This document shows positions 20,221 through 29,049 of a stretch of DNA of 43,730 nt, in pieces. Numbering within the stretch: position 1 is the stretch's first letter; each line of letters opens with the position of its first letter. The DNA lies in assembly GCA_902511755.1 (NCBI GenBank), contig CABXGL010000011.1:1-43730 (forward strand), written 5' to 3'. The notes below the pieces were generated by a model. The model was given only the letters and a program-made list of their open reading frames with translations. It searched no databases and was not told the origin of the DNA. The translations under genes and the position numbers were made by a program. The DNA comes from an uncultured Bacteroidota bacterium. Its GTDB lineage: Bacteria > Bacteroidota > Bacteroidia > Flavobacteriales > Flavobacteriaceae.

Positions 20221-20253
20221 CCTTGTAAGTCATTGATTTACAGGGTTTTTTTT
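20221..20253 (+). terminator. Intrinsic terminator of tRNA-Glu
   Basis: CCTTGTAA and TTACAGGG form the stem, and eight T follow. The sequence is 23/24 identical to the ssrA terminator, including the loop bases GTCA.TGAT that a terminator does not need. It overlaps the 3' end of the convergent hydrolase gene. Confidence 0.8.
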
Positions 20254-21319
20254 ATTGGTATATAGAACTAGATAAATGATTTTTAAAAGTAGATGAATTA
20301 TATATGTCATTTGCATTATGTCCAACTTGTTGAACTATTAACCTTTTATGATTGTGAGTAGACTTATAATATTCCTCAAAATATTTTTGAATGTAAAGGC
20401 TTCTTTTATTTCTGTTTTCTCCTAAAAGAATAGCTTCACAATCTTTAGTATTAAGTGTGCCAGTAGTTGAGGTATCATCTTCACCTTGAAGATAAATTGT
20501 TCTTCTCTTTATCTGATTTTCTTTTAGAATTGATTCAGAAGAGTTTTTAGAATAATTTATGATATTAGCATATCCATAAGGCCAATTGGAAATTCCATTA
20601 CAAGTTGAAGGAGAATAAAAACTATTAATATTTGAATCATATCTTTTTGAATCAGGATAACAATAATATTGACTGTTTGCTATAATGTATTGAAAATTAT
20701 AACTGCTCGATGTAGTCTCTGATTTTCCAGATATTGCATATAAATGAGCATATGTTCCTCCAGAAGAATGGCCAGTAATTACTATATTTTTTAATGATGG
20801 AAAATTACCTTGGTTTTTAATTTTATTAATTACTTCATCAATCATTTTAAATGAACTAATATTAATATTTTGGTTATCAGAATCTGCACCTTCTCTCCAA
20901 GAAGATGTATTCCAGAATAATTCATTTGTGCTTGCTGAAAGATTATCTTTAAAATGCATTGAAATTATTAGAGTTTCATCTTGTTTATTTAGGTTGCTAA
21001 TTGAATTATTCATATAACTAAAGTATGGTCCAGCAGTTCGACTAACTCCATGAATTAGAAAAATTACAGATTTTATTTTTGCCCATTTTTTATTTGATTT
21101 TGAAACAAAATCATAATTTGAATAGAAACTAAAATGATTTCCTTCTGAGTTAATAATTAATTTTTCTATACAATCATTTGAGTCAGATATGCAGGGTTTG
21201 TTATCATTAAGAGTCGGAGAATTGTCTTCTGTTGATTCAGAATTAGAAGAACAAGAAAAAATAAATAATAATAGAAATAAAGTTAAATACTTATAGGAAA
21301 GAGTTAGGCCTTTTAGCAT
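20252..21319 (-). CDS. Lipoprotein alpha/beta hydrolase
   Basis: The 355-residue product has a lipoprotein signal (lipobox IFSC, Cys23), so it is probably membrane anchored outside the cytoplasm. The alpha/beta-hydrolase core shows an oxyanion HG motif (FLIHGVS, residues 88-94), the nucleophile elbow GHSSG with Ser185, and a late His334 in VGHNAND as the likely catalytic base. An acidic partner is probably near EDDTSTTG. The substrate is unknown; esterase, lipase-like or peptidase activity are all possible. The gene is wedged between tRNA-Glu and rpsT and its stop lies in the tRNA terminator, so it looks like an accessory insertion in an otherwise core block. Confidence 0.8.
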   Translation of the reverse strand: MLKGLTLSYKYLTLFLLLFIFSCSSNSESTEDNSPTLNDNKPCISDSNDCIEKLIINSEGNHFSFYSNYDFVSKSNKKWAKIKSVIFLIHGVSRTAGPYFSYMNNSISNLNKQDETLIISMHFKDNLSASTNELFWNTSSWREGADSDNQNINISSFKMIDEVINKIKNQGNFPSLKNIVITGHSSGGTYAHLYAISGKSETTSSSYNFQYIIANSQYYCYPDSKRYDSNINSFYSPSTCNGISNWPYGYANIINYSKNSSESILKENQIKRRTIYLQGEDDTSTTGTLNTKDCEAILLGENRNKRSLYIQKYFEEYYKSTHNHKRLIVQQVGHNANDIYNSSTFKNHLSSSIYQ

Positions 21320-21367
21320 ATAGTAAAATAAAGTTAAAAAAGATTAAAGAGCAAATAAAAAAACTCC

Positions 21368-21375
21368 TATATTTG
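21368..21375 (+). promoter_or_regulatory. Candidate -7 box of rpsT
   Basis: TATATTTG lies 36 nt before the rpsT ATG. A convincing -33 TTG at the right spacing is not seen. Confidence 0.45.
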
Positions 21376-21411
21376 CGAAGTTTTTAATTAAAAATTTTTG
21401 AATTTTAAAAT

Positions 21412-21669
21412 ATGGCAAATCATAAATCTGCTTTAAAAAGAATTAGAAGAAATGAAGTTGTGAAACTTAGAAATAAGGTTCAGCATAAATCTACTAGAAA
21501 CGCTATTAAAAAGCTAAAAGATTTAAAATCAAAGAAGGCAGCTGATAAACTTTTTCCTTCTGTTGCCTCTATGCTTGATAAGCTAGTTAAGAATAATATT
21601 ATTCATGCAAATAAATCGGCTAATATTAAATCTAAACTTTCAAAGCATATTACTACACTAAAGAAATAA
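21412..21669 (+). CDS. rpsT: Small-subunit ribosomal protein S20
   Basis: The 85-residue, very basic product starts MANHKSALKRIRRNE and has the S20 pattern RNKVQHKSTRNAIKKLK. S20 binds 16S rRNA early in 30S assembly. The gene is alone on the plus strand and converges with rho, with 15 nt between the stops. Confidence 0.96.
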   Translation: MANHKSALKRIRRNEVVKLRNKVQHKSTRNAIKKLKDLKSKKAADKLFPSVASMLDKLVKNNIIHANKSANIKSKLSKHITTLKK

Positions 21670-21684
21670 AGAAAGTTATAATTG

Positions 21685-23139
21685 TTAAGAGTTCATTGAG
21701 ATAAGAAATTCCTCGTTGTTAAGTGATTTTTTAATCTTATCATTAATAAATTCCATTGCTTCTACTGGATTCATGTCTGCTAAATATTTCCTCATAATCC
21801 ACATTCTTTGAATCGTGTTTTCATCTAAAAGCAGATCATCTCTTCTAGTTCCAGAAGAAACAAGATCAATTGCTGGGAATATTCTTCTATTTGATATTCT
21901 CCTGTCTAGTTGAAGTTCCATATTTCCAGTACCCTTAAATTCTTCAAAAATTACTTCATCCATTTTTGATCCAGTTTCAGTTAAAGCTGTTGCAATTATT
22001 GATAGAGAACCCCCTCCTTCAATATTTCTTGCTGCACCAAAGAATCTTTTAGGTTTGTGTAATGCATTTGCATCTACACCACCACTTAATATTTTTCCAG
22101 ATGCAGGTTGAACTGTATTATATGCTCTTGCAAGTCTTGTGATTGAATCTAGTAAAATAACTACATCATGACCACATTCAACTAATCTTTTTGCTTTTTC
22201 TAAAACAATATTTGCAACTTTAACATGTCTATCTGCTGGTTCATCAAAAGTGGAAGCTACAACTTCTCCTTTAACATTTCTTTGCATATCAGTAACTTCC
22301 TCAGGTCTTTCATCAATTAGTAGTATTATCTGATATACTTCAGGATGATTAGCAGCTATAGCATTTGCAACATCCTTAAGCAGCATAGTTTTTCCAGTCT
22401 TAGGTTGTGAAACTAGCATTCCTCTTTGACCTTTTCCAATAGGTGAAAAAAGATCCATAACCCTTGTAGATATAGTATTGTTCTTGTCAGCAAGATTAAA
22501 TTTTTCATCAGGAAATAATGGAGTTAGATGTTCAAATGAAACTCTATCTCTAACTACGTTTGGACTCAATCCATTTATTTTAGAAACTTTTATTAAAGGA
22601 AAATATTTTTCTCCCTCTTTTGGAGGTCTAACATGACCTAAAACTGTATCTCCAGTTTTAAGTCCAAATAATCTAACTTGAGACTGTGAGACATAAATAT
22701 CATCAGGGGATGTTAAATAATTGTAATCGGATGATCTTAAAAAGCCATAACCTTCTTGCATTATGTCAAGAACTCCCTCACTTTCAATAATTCCATCAAA
22801 CTCAAAATCTGGTTCTTTATACCTATTTCGGTTGTCTTTGTTATGATTTCTTTCTTTTTTCACAAAGTTATTTCCGTTATTTCTATTGTTATTATTTGAA
22901 GATGGAGTGTTAGTTTCTTTTTTCTTTACTTCTTTATCTTCAGGTTTATTTTCCTTCTTAGTTTCCACAGGAGGAGAAGTTTTTTCATTGGAAGCTTTAG
23001 GATTAGCGGCATAATGATCTATAATCTTATATGCTAAATCAATTTTTTTCAAAGTATTAATTTTTTTAATTCCTAATTCAGTAGCTATTTCTTGTAGTTC
23101 TGATATTTTTTTTTCTTTTAAAGCGGATATTTCAAACAT
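21685..23139 (-). CDS. rho: Transcription termination factor Rho
   Basis: Rho is the hexameric RNA helicase that ends transcription of untranslated RNA. The 484-residue protein has an N-terminal Rho_N helical domain ([13 protein letters not shown]). A low-complexity insert follows at about residues 50-110 and is rich in Asn, Lys, Glu and Arg. Then comes the RNA-binding OB fold ([15 protein letters not shown]) and the RecA-like motor: Walker A QPKTGKT, Walker B region [16 protein letters not shown], and [35 protein letters not shown]. Asn-rich inserts at this place are common in Bacteroidota Rho. It is divergent from the DUF4293 gene. Confidence 0.96.
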   Translation of the reverse strand: MFEISALKEKKISELQEIATELGIKKINTLKKIDLAYKIIDHYAANPKASNEKTSPPVETKKENKPEDKEVKKKETNTPSSNNNNRNNGNNFVKKERNHNKDNRNRYKEPDFEFDGIIESEGVLDIMQEGYGFLRSSDYNYLTSPDDIYVSQSQVRLFGLKTGDTVLGHVRPPKEGEKYFPLIKVSKINGLSPNVVRDRVSFEHLTPLFPDEKFNLADKNNTISTRVMDLFSPIGKGQRGMLVSQPKTGKTMLLKDVANAIAANHPEVYQIILLIDERPEEVTDMQRNVKGEVVASTFDEPADRHVKVANIVLEKAKRLVECGHDVVILLDSITRLARAYNTVQPASGKILSGGVDANALHKPKRFFGAARNIEGGGSLSIIATALTETGSKMDEVIFEEFKGTGNMELQLDRRISNRRIFPAIDLVSSGTRRDDLLLDENTIQRMWIMRKYLADMNPVEAMEFINDKIKKSLNNEEFLISMNS

Positions 23140-23285
23140 TTATATTGGTTAAGTTAATTGTGATATGTAGAAAAATGTAATTCGTTGTATGAAATTGTGG
23201 GAACGATTATAAATAATCAATGCAAATATACAATTATTTATTAAATCAATATAAAATCATAATTTTAACATATAATTTTATTAAT

Positions 23286-23690
23286 ATGATTCAAAGGGTT
23301 CAATCTGTTTATATGTTTTTGCTTCTTGTAATTAATTTTCTATTAATTATTTCAATTGATAGTAATCCTGAGATGTCTTTGGCTGATTCTTATTTTGGCT
23401 ATTATAGACCTTATATTGAGGACTATTTTTTTTCTGAAATTATTTCAATAGTTGTATTAATAAATATTTTTTTATTTAAATATTCAAAAATTCAGCTTTT
23501 TAATTTGAAAATAATAGGTTTATTAATGGTATTTGGGGTATTTAATTTTTTTGATGAAAGAGCTTTATCGATTTCTTTTCAAGACTTAGGTATAAGTTAT
23601 TTTATTTCTTCTTTTGTTTTAATTGGTTTAGCCCATAAGGCTATTAATAAGGACCGAGCTATCATTAACTCGTCAAATAGACTAAGATAA
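23286..23690 (+). CDS. DUF4293 family membrane protein
   Basis: I start this at the ATG at 23286, giving MIQRVQSVYMFLL and 134 residues, because DUF4293 proteins characteristically begin MIQRIQT/SVY. An in-frame ATG 66 nt upstream would add an A+T-coded leader of no family resemblance. Four hydrophobic helices are visible, and the C-terminus ends with the short basic tail NSSNRLR. The family is nearly confined to Bacteroidota and its function is unknown. Its last 9 bp overlap the convergent phosphoesterase gene. The rho-DUF4293-truA neighbourhood is common in Flavobacteriia as far as I know. Confidence 0.85.
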   Translation: MIQRVQSVYMFLLLVINFLLIISIDSNPEMSLADSYFGYYRPYIEDYFFSEIISIVVLINIFLFKYSKIQLFNLKIIGLLMVFGVFNFFDERALSISFQDLGISYFISSFVLIGLAHKAINKDRAIINSSNRLR

Positions 23691-24188
23691 TTTAGATCTG
23701 TTACCTAACTCAATTACTTCCATATTTTCTATTTCTTTTCCATTAATTTCAAACCTTATCATGGTTCTTTTTTTATGAAATCCATGTCTACCGGCGGCTC
23801 CTGGATTCATATATAATATATCCTTAGCTCTATCATATTCCACTTTTAAAATATGTGAATGACCACATACTAATATTTTAGGGCTTTCCATTTTTATTAA
23901 AGCATTGGCTTTCTTGTTGTAATGTGGAGGTTTTCCCGCAATGTGTATCATAGAAACTTTTATATTTTCACAAATAAAAGTGTTGGTTTCTTTTGTAGCA
24001 GAACGAACTATATGATCATCAATATTACCATAAACTGATCTAACGAATACCTTCCTCTCAAGCGTTTCTAACACATCTATTTTCCCAATATCTCCAGCAT
24101 GCCAAACCTCGTCAGTTTGGTTTACATATTTCATGATGCCATTGTCAATATAACTATGTGTATCTGATAATAGTAGAATTTTTTTCAA
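23682..24188 (-). CDS. YfcE/MJ0936-type metallophosphoesterase
   Basis: The 168-residue protein has the calcineurin-like motifs LLSDTHS (DxH), WHAGDIG (GDxxD-like), VYGNIDD (GNxD/E), the IHIAGKP strand and CGHSHI (GHTH-type). Members use two metal ions to hydrolyse phosphodiesters, often of small nucleotides, and the physiological substrate is not established. It is divergent from truA and shares 9 bp with the end of the DUF4293 gene. Confidence 0.9.
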   Translation of the reverse strand: MKKILLLSDTHSYIDNGIMKYVNQTDEVWHAGDIGKIDVLETLERKVFVRSVYGNIDDHIVRSATKETNTFICENIKVSMIHIAGKPPHYNKKANALIKMESPKILVCGHSHILKVEYDRAKDILYMNPGAAGRHGFHKKRTMIRFEINGKEIENMEVIELGNRSKLS

Positions 24189-24218
24189 ATAAATATTTTT
24201 TTGACTTTCTTATTAAGG

Positions 24219-24226
24219 TATATTTG
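24219..24226 (+). promoter_or_regulatory. Candidate -7 box of truA
   Basis: TATATTTG lies 26 nt before the TTG start of truA. A TTTG at 24200-24203 lies upstream at only 15 bp spacing, shorter than the usual 19-20. Confidence 0.45.
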
Positions 24227-24252
24227 ATAGTTAAACAAAAGTAGTATTTCTC

Positions 24253-25005
24253 TTGCGATATTTATTAGAATTATCATTTAATGGATCTAATTATCATGGT
24301 TGGCAAATACAACCTAAATCTATTTCAGTTCAAGAAACTATTGAAAAGTGTATTTCTACTATTCTAAATAAAAAAACAAATATTGTAGGAGCTGGTAGAA
24401 CAGATACTGGAGTACATGCATCTTATTTCTGTGCCCACTTTGATTCTTTAATAACTATTGAAGATAAAACAGATTTTGTATATAAATTAAATTCTTTTTT
24501 ACCCAATGATATTTCAATTCACAACTTATATAAGGTTTCAGATGATTTTCATGCAAGATTTGATGCATTATCCAGAACATATCAGTATAAACTAAACACT
24601 AAAAAAAACCCTTTTTTAATAGATGGATCTTATTTTCTAAAAAAGGATATTGATTTTTCTAAAATGAATTTAGCAGCATTAAAACTTTATAATTATAAAG
24701 ATTTTAAATGTTTTTCAAAATCTAACACTGATGTTCATACATTTGATTGTAATATAACAAATGCTAAGTGGAGATTTAAAGAAAATTACTGGTTGTTTGA
24801 AATTTCAGCTAATCGTTTTTTAAGAAATATGGTAAGAGCCATTATAGGGACTTTAATTGAAATAGGGGAGGGTAAAAATGAAATTAATCATATGGATAAA
24901 GTAATAATGAGTAAAAACAGGGAAGAAGCAGGATATTCAGTACCTGCACATGGCTTATATTTAACAGATATTATTTACCCAGAAAATTTTTTATTAGATG
25001 ACTAA
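24253..25005 (+). CDS. truA: tRNA pseudouridine(38-40) synthase TruA
   Basis: TruA isomerises uridines 38-40 in the anticodon arm. The 250-residue product has the catalytic motif GAGRTDTGVHA with Asp51, FHARFDALSRTYQYKL, and RNMVRAIIGTLIEIG. The start is a TTG: the frame reads MRYLLELSFNGSNYHGWQIQ, the standard TruA N-terminus, and no ATG lies upstream in frame at a sensible place. Its end overlaps the ABC transporter start by 8 bp, indicating translational coupling. Confidence 0.95.
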   Translation: MRYLLELSFNGSNYHGWQIQPKSISVQETIEKCISTILNKKTNIVGAGRTDTGVHASYFCAHFDSLITIEDKTDFVYKLNSFLPNDISIHNLYKVSDDFHARFDALSRTYQYKLNTKKNPFLIDGSYFLKKDIDFSKMNLAALKLYNYKDFKCFSKSNTDVHTFDCNITNAKWRFKENYWLFEISANRFLRNMVRAIIGTLIEIGEGKNEINHMDKVIMSKNREEAGYSVPAHGLYLTDIIYPENFLLDD

Positions 25006-26785
25006 AAAAACTACTAATCTATTTGATTTTAAGCTTTTAGGTAGACTACTTAAATATGTTCTTAAATATAAAGTAACATTTATTTTTGTGGCTATTGCTG
25101 CAGTTTTAATTTCAATTTTTGCAACACTTACTCCATATTTAATAAAAATTGCTGTTGATGACTATTTAGCCATTGGAAATTATGATGAATTCATTTTTAT
25201 TATTTGTTTGATGTTACTTAATCTTATATTGACAGTATTATTTATGTTCCTTTTTAGTTATTATGCTAATCTTTTAGGACAAAATGTTGTTTATGATATA
25301 AGGGTTAAGCTTTTTAAACATATTCTTAATTTTAAAATGTCATATTTTGACAAATCTTCCGTGGGCAGATTGGTTACAAGAGCTGTTAATGATATGGAAA
25401 CTATAGCAAGTATATTTAGCCAAGGCCTTTTCATGATTGTTGCTGATTTATTACAAATGCTAATTGTAGTTACAGTAATGCTTGTTCTTAGTTGGAAGCT
25501 TAGTTTAGCGGTTTTTGTAATTCTTCCTTTTATTTTGTTTGCAACTAGACAATTTCAAAAATCAATGAAGGCTGCTTTCAAAGAAGTTAGAACAGAAGTA
25601 GCAAACTTAAATTCCTTTATTCAAGAAAGGTTAACAGGAATGAAAATTGTACAGCTTTTTAATAGAGAAAAAATTGAATATGAAAATTTCGTTGAAATAA
25701 ATGAAAAACATAAAAAAGCATGGTTAAAAACGGTTTGGTATAATTCTATCTTTTTCCCACTTGCCGAACTTTCTACATCAATTACTATTGGTTTGATTGT
25801 ATGGTATGGAGGATTAAATTTGATTTTAGAAGATTCAGGGATAACATTAGGAATAATATTTCTGTTTATTCAACTTTCTCAGATGTTATTTCGTCCTTTA
25901 AGACAGATTGCAGACAAGTTTAATACTCTTCAAATGGGAATGGTTGCAGCAAATAGAGTATTTAAAATTTTAGATACAGAAAGTAAAATTCCTAACAACG
26001 GAAACCAATTAGCTGATTCATTAAAGGGTAATATAAAATTTGATAAAATTGTATTTTCATATGTTAAAGGTGAAGATGTTTTAAAAAATATTTCCTTTAA
26101 TGTAAAAAATGGTGAAAAAGTAGCTATAGTTGGAGCTACGGGTTCTGGGAAAACAACTATTGTAAATCTTCTTACTAGATTTTATGATCCACAAAATGGT
26201 TCAATTGAAGTAGACAATATAAACATTAAAGATCTAGATATTTTATCATTAAGATCAAAAATTGCACTTGTTTTACAGGATGTGTTTCTGTTTGCAGATA
26301 CCCTGCTAAATAATATAACACTTTGGAACAAGTCTATTTCATTTAATAATGTTGTTGATGCAGCAAAAAAAATTGGAATTCATGATTTTATTATGAGTTT
26401 ACCAAATGGTTATAATTACAATGTTAAAGAAAGAGGGGTAATGTTATCACAGGGTCAAAGACAATTAATATCTTTTTTGAGGGCATATTTAAAACATCCT
26501 TTAATTTTAATTCTTGATGAAGCAACCTCTTCTATTGACTCTAATTCCGAAGAATTAATTCAAAATGCAACAAAAAAAATTACAGAAAATAAAACCTCAA
26601 TAATTATTGCCCATAGATTATCTACTATTCTTAATTCAGATAGAATTTTGGTTATGGATGAAGGTAGATTAGTAGAATCAGGTACTCACTTAGAGTTGAT
26701 AAAAGAAAAGAAAGGATATTATAGGAATCTTTATGAAATTCAATTCAAAAAATCAGAATCTAAACAAGTTCAGCTTCAATCATAG
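24998..26785 (+). CDS. MsbA/MdlB-type ABC exporter, fused permease-ATPase
   Basis: The 595-residue half-transporter has a six-helix exporter domain (residues about 20-310) and an ABC ATPase. The ATPase shows Walker A GATGSGKT (379-386), signature LSQGQRQL, Walker B LILILDEATSSID and the H-loop AHRLS. The LSQGQ form of the signature and the overall length fit the MdlB-like multidrug/lipid exporter group, which works as a dimer in the inner membrane. The substrate cannot be told from sequence. The gene overlaps truA by 8 bp and, convergently, the 3' end of cdaA by 26 bp. Confidence 0.92.
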   Translation: MTKKTTNLFDFKLLGRLLKYVLKYKVTFIFVAIAAVLISIFATLTPYLIKIAVDDYLAIGNYDEFIFIICLMLLNLILTVLFMFLFSYYANLLGQNVVYDIRVKLFKHILNFKMSYFDKSSVGRLVTRAVNDMETIASIFSQGLFMIVADLLQMLIVVTVMLVLSWKLSLAVFVILPFILFATRQFQKSMKAAFKEVRTEVANLNSFIQERLTGMKIVQLFNREKIEYENFVEINEKHKKAWLKTVWYNSIFFPLAELSTSITIGLIVWYGGLNLILEDSGITLGIIFLFIQLSQMLFRPLRQIADKFNTLQMGMVAANRVFKILDTESKIPNNGNQLADSLKGNIKFDKIVFSYVKGEDVLKNISFNVKNGEKVAIVGATGSGKTTIVNLLTRFYDPQNGSIEVDNINIKDLDILSLRSKIALVLQDVFLFADTLLNNITLWNKSISFNNVVDAAKKIGIHDFIMSLPNGYNYNVKERGVMLSQGQRQLISFLRAYLKHPLILILDEATSSIDSNSEELIQNATKKITENKTSIIIAHRLSTILNSDRILVMDEGRLVESGTHLELIKEKKGYYRNLYEIQFKKSESKQVQLQS

Positions 26786-27551
26786 TTTTTAAGTTTTCGC
26801 TATTCTTGTGAGCAAAAATCTCCCCATTTTTAATAAAATTTATTTTTCCATTTTCTTCAGAAATAACAATTGCAATAGCATCTGTTTTTTCAGTAATTCC
26901 AAATGCTGCCCTATGTCTAAGTCCTAAACGGGAATTTATATTTTTATTTTCTGAAACCGGGAGAATTACTCTGGCTGCAGTGATAAAATTCCCATCAATA
27001 ATTACTGCACCATCATGAAGAGGACTATTTTTAAAGAATATGCTTTCAATTATAGGTGATGAAATTTCTAGATATAAATCATCTCCTGTATTTTTTATAA
27101 AATCTAAACTATTATTTCTTTCAATTACAAATAATGCTCCAGTTTTATTTTGAATAAGTTTATCACAGCTTTTAAGAAATTCGTCAATATTCATTTGGCT
27201 AATTTCTCTAGAAGGCTTAAATATGTTTATATATTTAAAATAAAGTTTATTGTTTGTAAGATTATTTGATCCTAACATTAAAAGAAACTTTCTTATTTCT
27301 TGCTGAAAAACAACTATCAGTGCCAGAACTCCTACACTAATAAATTGACCTAATAAACTACTAAATAGGTTCATGTTAAGAATATCAGTTAATTTCCAAA
27401 TTAAATAGATAATTACTATTCCAATTAACACATTAATTGCAGCAGTTCCTTTGACCAACTTATATACATAGTAAATTAATATTAATACAAGAACTATGTC
27501 TATTACACTTATAAATGTAATTTCAGATAGCAAAGATTCAAGTTTATCCAA
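26760..27551 (-). CDS. cdaA: Diadenylate cyclase CdaA (c-di-AMP synthase)
   Basis: CdaA joins two ATP into cyclic di-AMP, a second messenger tied to osmotic and cell-wall control in bacteria that have it. The 263-residue protein has three N-terminal membrane helices (about 10-30, 35-50, 68-85) and a DAC domain with the catalytic DGA (180-182, in SPLHDGAVII) and RHR (212-214, in GLRHRAAFG). folP is upstream on the same strand with a 36-nt gap, so the two may be co-transcribed. CdaR and GlmM, its partners in Firmicutes, are not here. Confidence 0.95.
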   Translation of the reverse strand: MDKLESLLSEITFISVIDIVLVLILIYYVYKLVKGTAAINVLIGIVIIYLIWKLTDILNMNLFSSLLGQFISVGVLALIVVFQQEIRKFLLMLGSNNLTNNKLYFKYINIFKPSREISQMNIDEFLKSCDKLIQNKTGALFVIERNNSLDFIKNTGDDLYLEISSPIIESIFFKNSPLHDGAVIIDGNFITAARVILPVSENKNINSRLGLRHRAAFGITEKTDAIAIVISEENGKINFIKNGEIFAHKNSENLKTMIEAELV

Positions 27552-27587
27552 TTGTATAGAATTTATATAAAAGTAATTAAAAATGAA

Positions 27588-28418
27588 TTAAGAGTTTTTG
27601 TTTAGAAAATTTGTTAATGTAATTACTTCCTTTGCTTCTTTTACATCATGTACACGAAGTATTTTTGCGCCATTAATTATTGATATAGTATTTAGACAAG
27701 TCGTTCCATTTAATGCGTTTTCAGGATTTTTATCAAGTAATTTATAAATCATCGATTTTCTTGAAATTCCTACTAAGATTGGACACCCTAATTCTTTAAA
27801 AAATGATAAATTTTTTAATATACTATAGTTATGAGTTGCAGTCTTTCCAAACCCAAATCCAGGATCAATTATGACATCTATTATTCCAGCTTTCTTTGCT
27901 AAGAATAATTTATTTGAAAGATTCTTTACTATTTCAACTATAACATTTTCATATTCTGGATTTTTTTGCATGTTATTAGGACTTCCTTTCATGTGCATCA
28001 TTATATAGGGAACTTTTAATTTTGCAACACAATTAAACATCTCAGGATCTAAATCGCCAGAAGAAATATCATTTATTATTGATGCTCCAGCATTTATTGC
28101 TTTTTTTGCTACTTTACTTCTAAAAGTATCTATAGAAATTATAGTATCACCAAATTTATTTTTAATCAACTCTATAGCAGGAATAACTCTATCTATCTCA
28201 TCATCTATATTCACTTCATTTGCTCCAGGTCTAGAGCTGTATCCTCCTATATCAATCATATCTGCACCTTCACTTATCATTTTTTCGACCTGATTTAAAA
28301 TTTTTTTATCAGAATTAAATACTCCACCATCATAAAATGAATCCGGTGTAATATTTAAAATCCCCATGATTTTTGGAGTTGATAAATCTAATAATGTTCC
28401 ATTTATATTTATCGTCAT
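27588..28418 (-). CDS. folP: Dihydropteroate synthase
   Basis: FolP joins p-aminobenzoate to the pterin to form dihydropteroate, the step blocked by sulfonamides. The 276-residue TIM barrel shows MGILNITPDSFYDGG, GADMIDIGGYSSRPGA, SIDTFRSKVA, INDISSG, MMHMKGSPNNMQ, DPGFGFGKT and GISRKSMI, all standard. It lies upstream of cdaA on the minus strand and is divergent from the DUF1599 gene. Confidence 0.96.
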   Translation of the reverse strand: MTININGTLLDLSTPKIMGILNITPDSFYDGGVFNSDKKILNQVEKMISEGADMIDIGGYSSRPGANEVNIDDEIDRVIPAIELIKNKFGDTIISIDTFRSKVAKKAINAGASIINDISSGDLDPEMFNCVAKLKVPYIMMHMKGSPNNMQKNPEYENVIVEIVKNLSNKLFLAKKAGIIDVIIDPGFGFGKTATHNYSILKNLSFFKELGCPILVGISRKSMIYKLLDKNPENALNGTTCLNTISIINGAKILRVHDVKEAKEVITLTNFLNKNS

Positions 28419-28499
28419 TTTAATTTAAATTTTTTAATAACTTTCACAAAACTAAACTACCTATTTAAATATTTTCAACGAAATTTACAGAAAAAACTA

Positions 28500-29042
28500 T
28501 TGGCTATCAAAACTTCAAATCAATACGACGCAGTTACAACCATTTGTCGAAACCTTTTTTTAAAAAAGATGAAAGACTATGGAAGTGCATGGAGAATACT
28601 AAGGCTTTCATCATTAACTGATCAAATTTTCATTAAAGCCCAGAGGATTAGAGGGTTGCAAACTAAGAAAACTAGAAAGGTTGATGAAGGTCAAGCTTCA
28701 GAATTTATAGGAATAATTAATTATTCTATTATGTCTTTAATTCAAATTGAGCAAGGAATTGTTGAAACTCCCGATCTAGATTTGGAAGTAGCACTAAATC
28801 TATATGATATTCAATTAGCTAAAACAAAATCTTTGATGGAAAATAAAAATCATGATTACGGCGAAGCTTGGAGAGATATGCGTGTTAGTTCATTAACTGA
28901 TTTAATAATCCAAAAAATTTTAAGAATAAAACAAATTGAAGATAATCAAGGAAAAACTCTTGTAAGTGAAGGTATTGATGCAAATTATCAAGACATGATA
29001 AATTATTCAGTATTTGCTTTAATTCATTTAGAAGATAAATAA
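28500..29042 (+). CDS. DUF1599 family protein, duplicated domain
   Basis: The 180-residue product consists of two copies of one module. The marks are KMKDYGSAWRILRLSSLTDQI near residue 21 and NKNHDYGEAWRDMRVSSLTDLI near residue 118. The start is a TTG at 28500; relatives begin a few residues before QYDAV, so the TTG fits better than any internal ATG. DUF1599 is also called nucleotide-modification-associated domain 1. I would not assign a reaction. It precedes the ABC permease by 7 nt and so probably belongs to the same operon. Confidence 0.85.
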   Translation: MAIKTSNQYDAVTTICRNLFLKKMKDYGSAWRILRLSSLTDQIFIKAQRIRGLQTKKTRKVDEGQASEFIGIINYSIMSLIQIEQGIVETPDLDLEVALNLYDIQLAKTKSLMENKNHDYGEAWRDMRVSSLTDLIIQKILRIKQIEDNQGKTLVSEGIDANYQDMINYSVFALIHLEDK

Positions 29043-29049
29043 CTTCATT

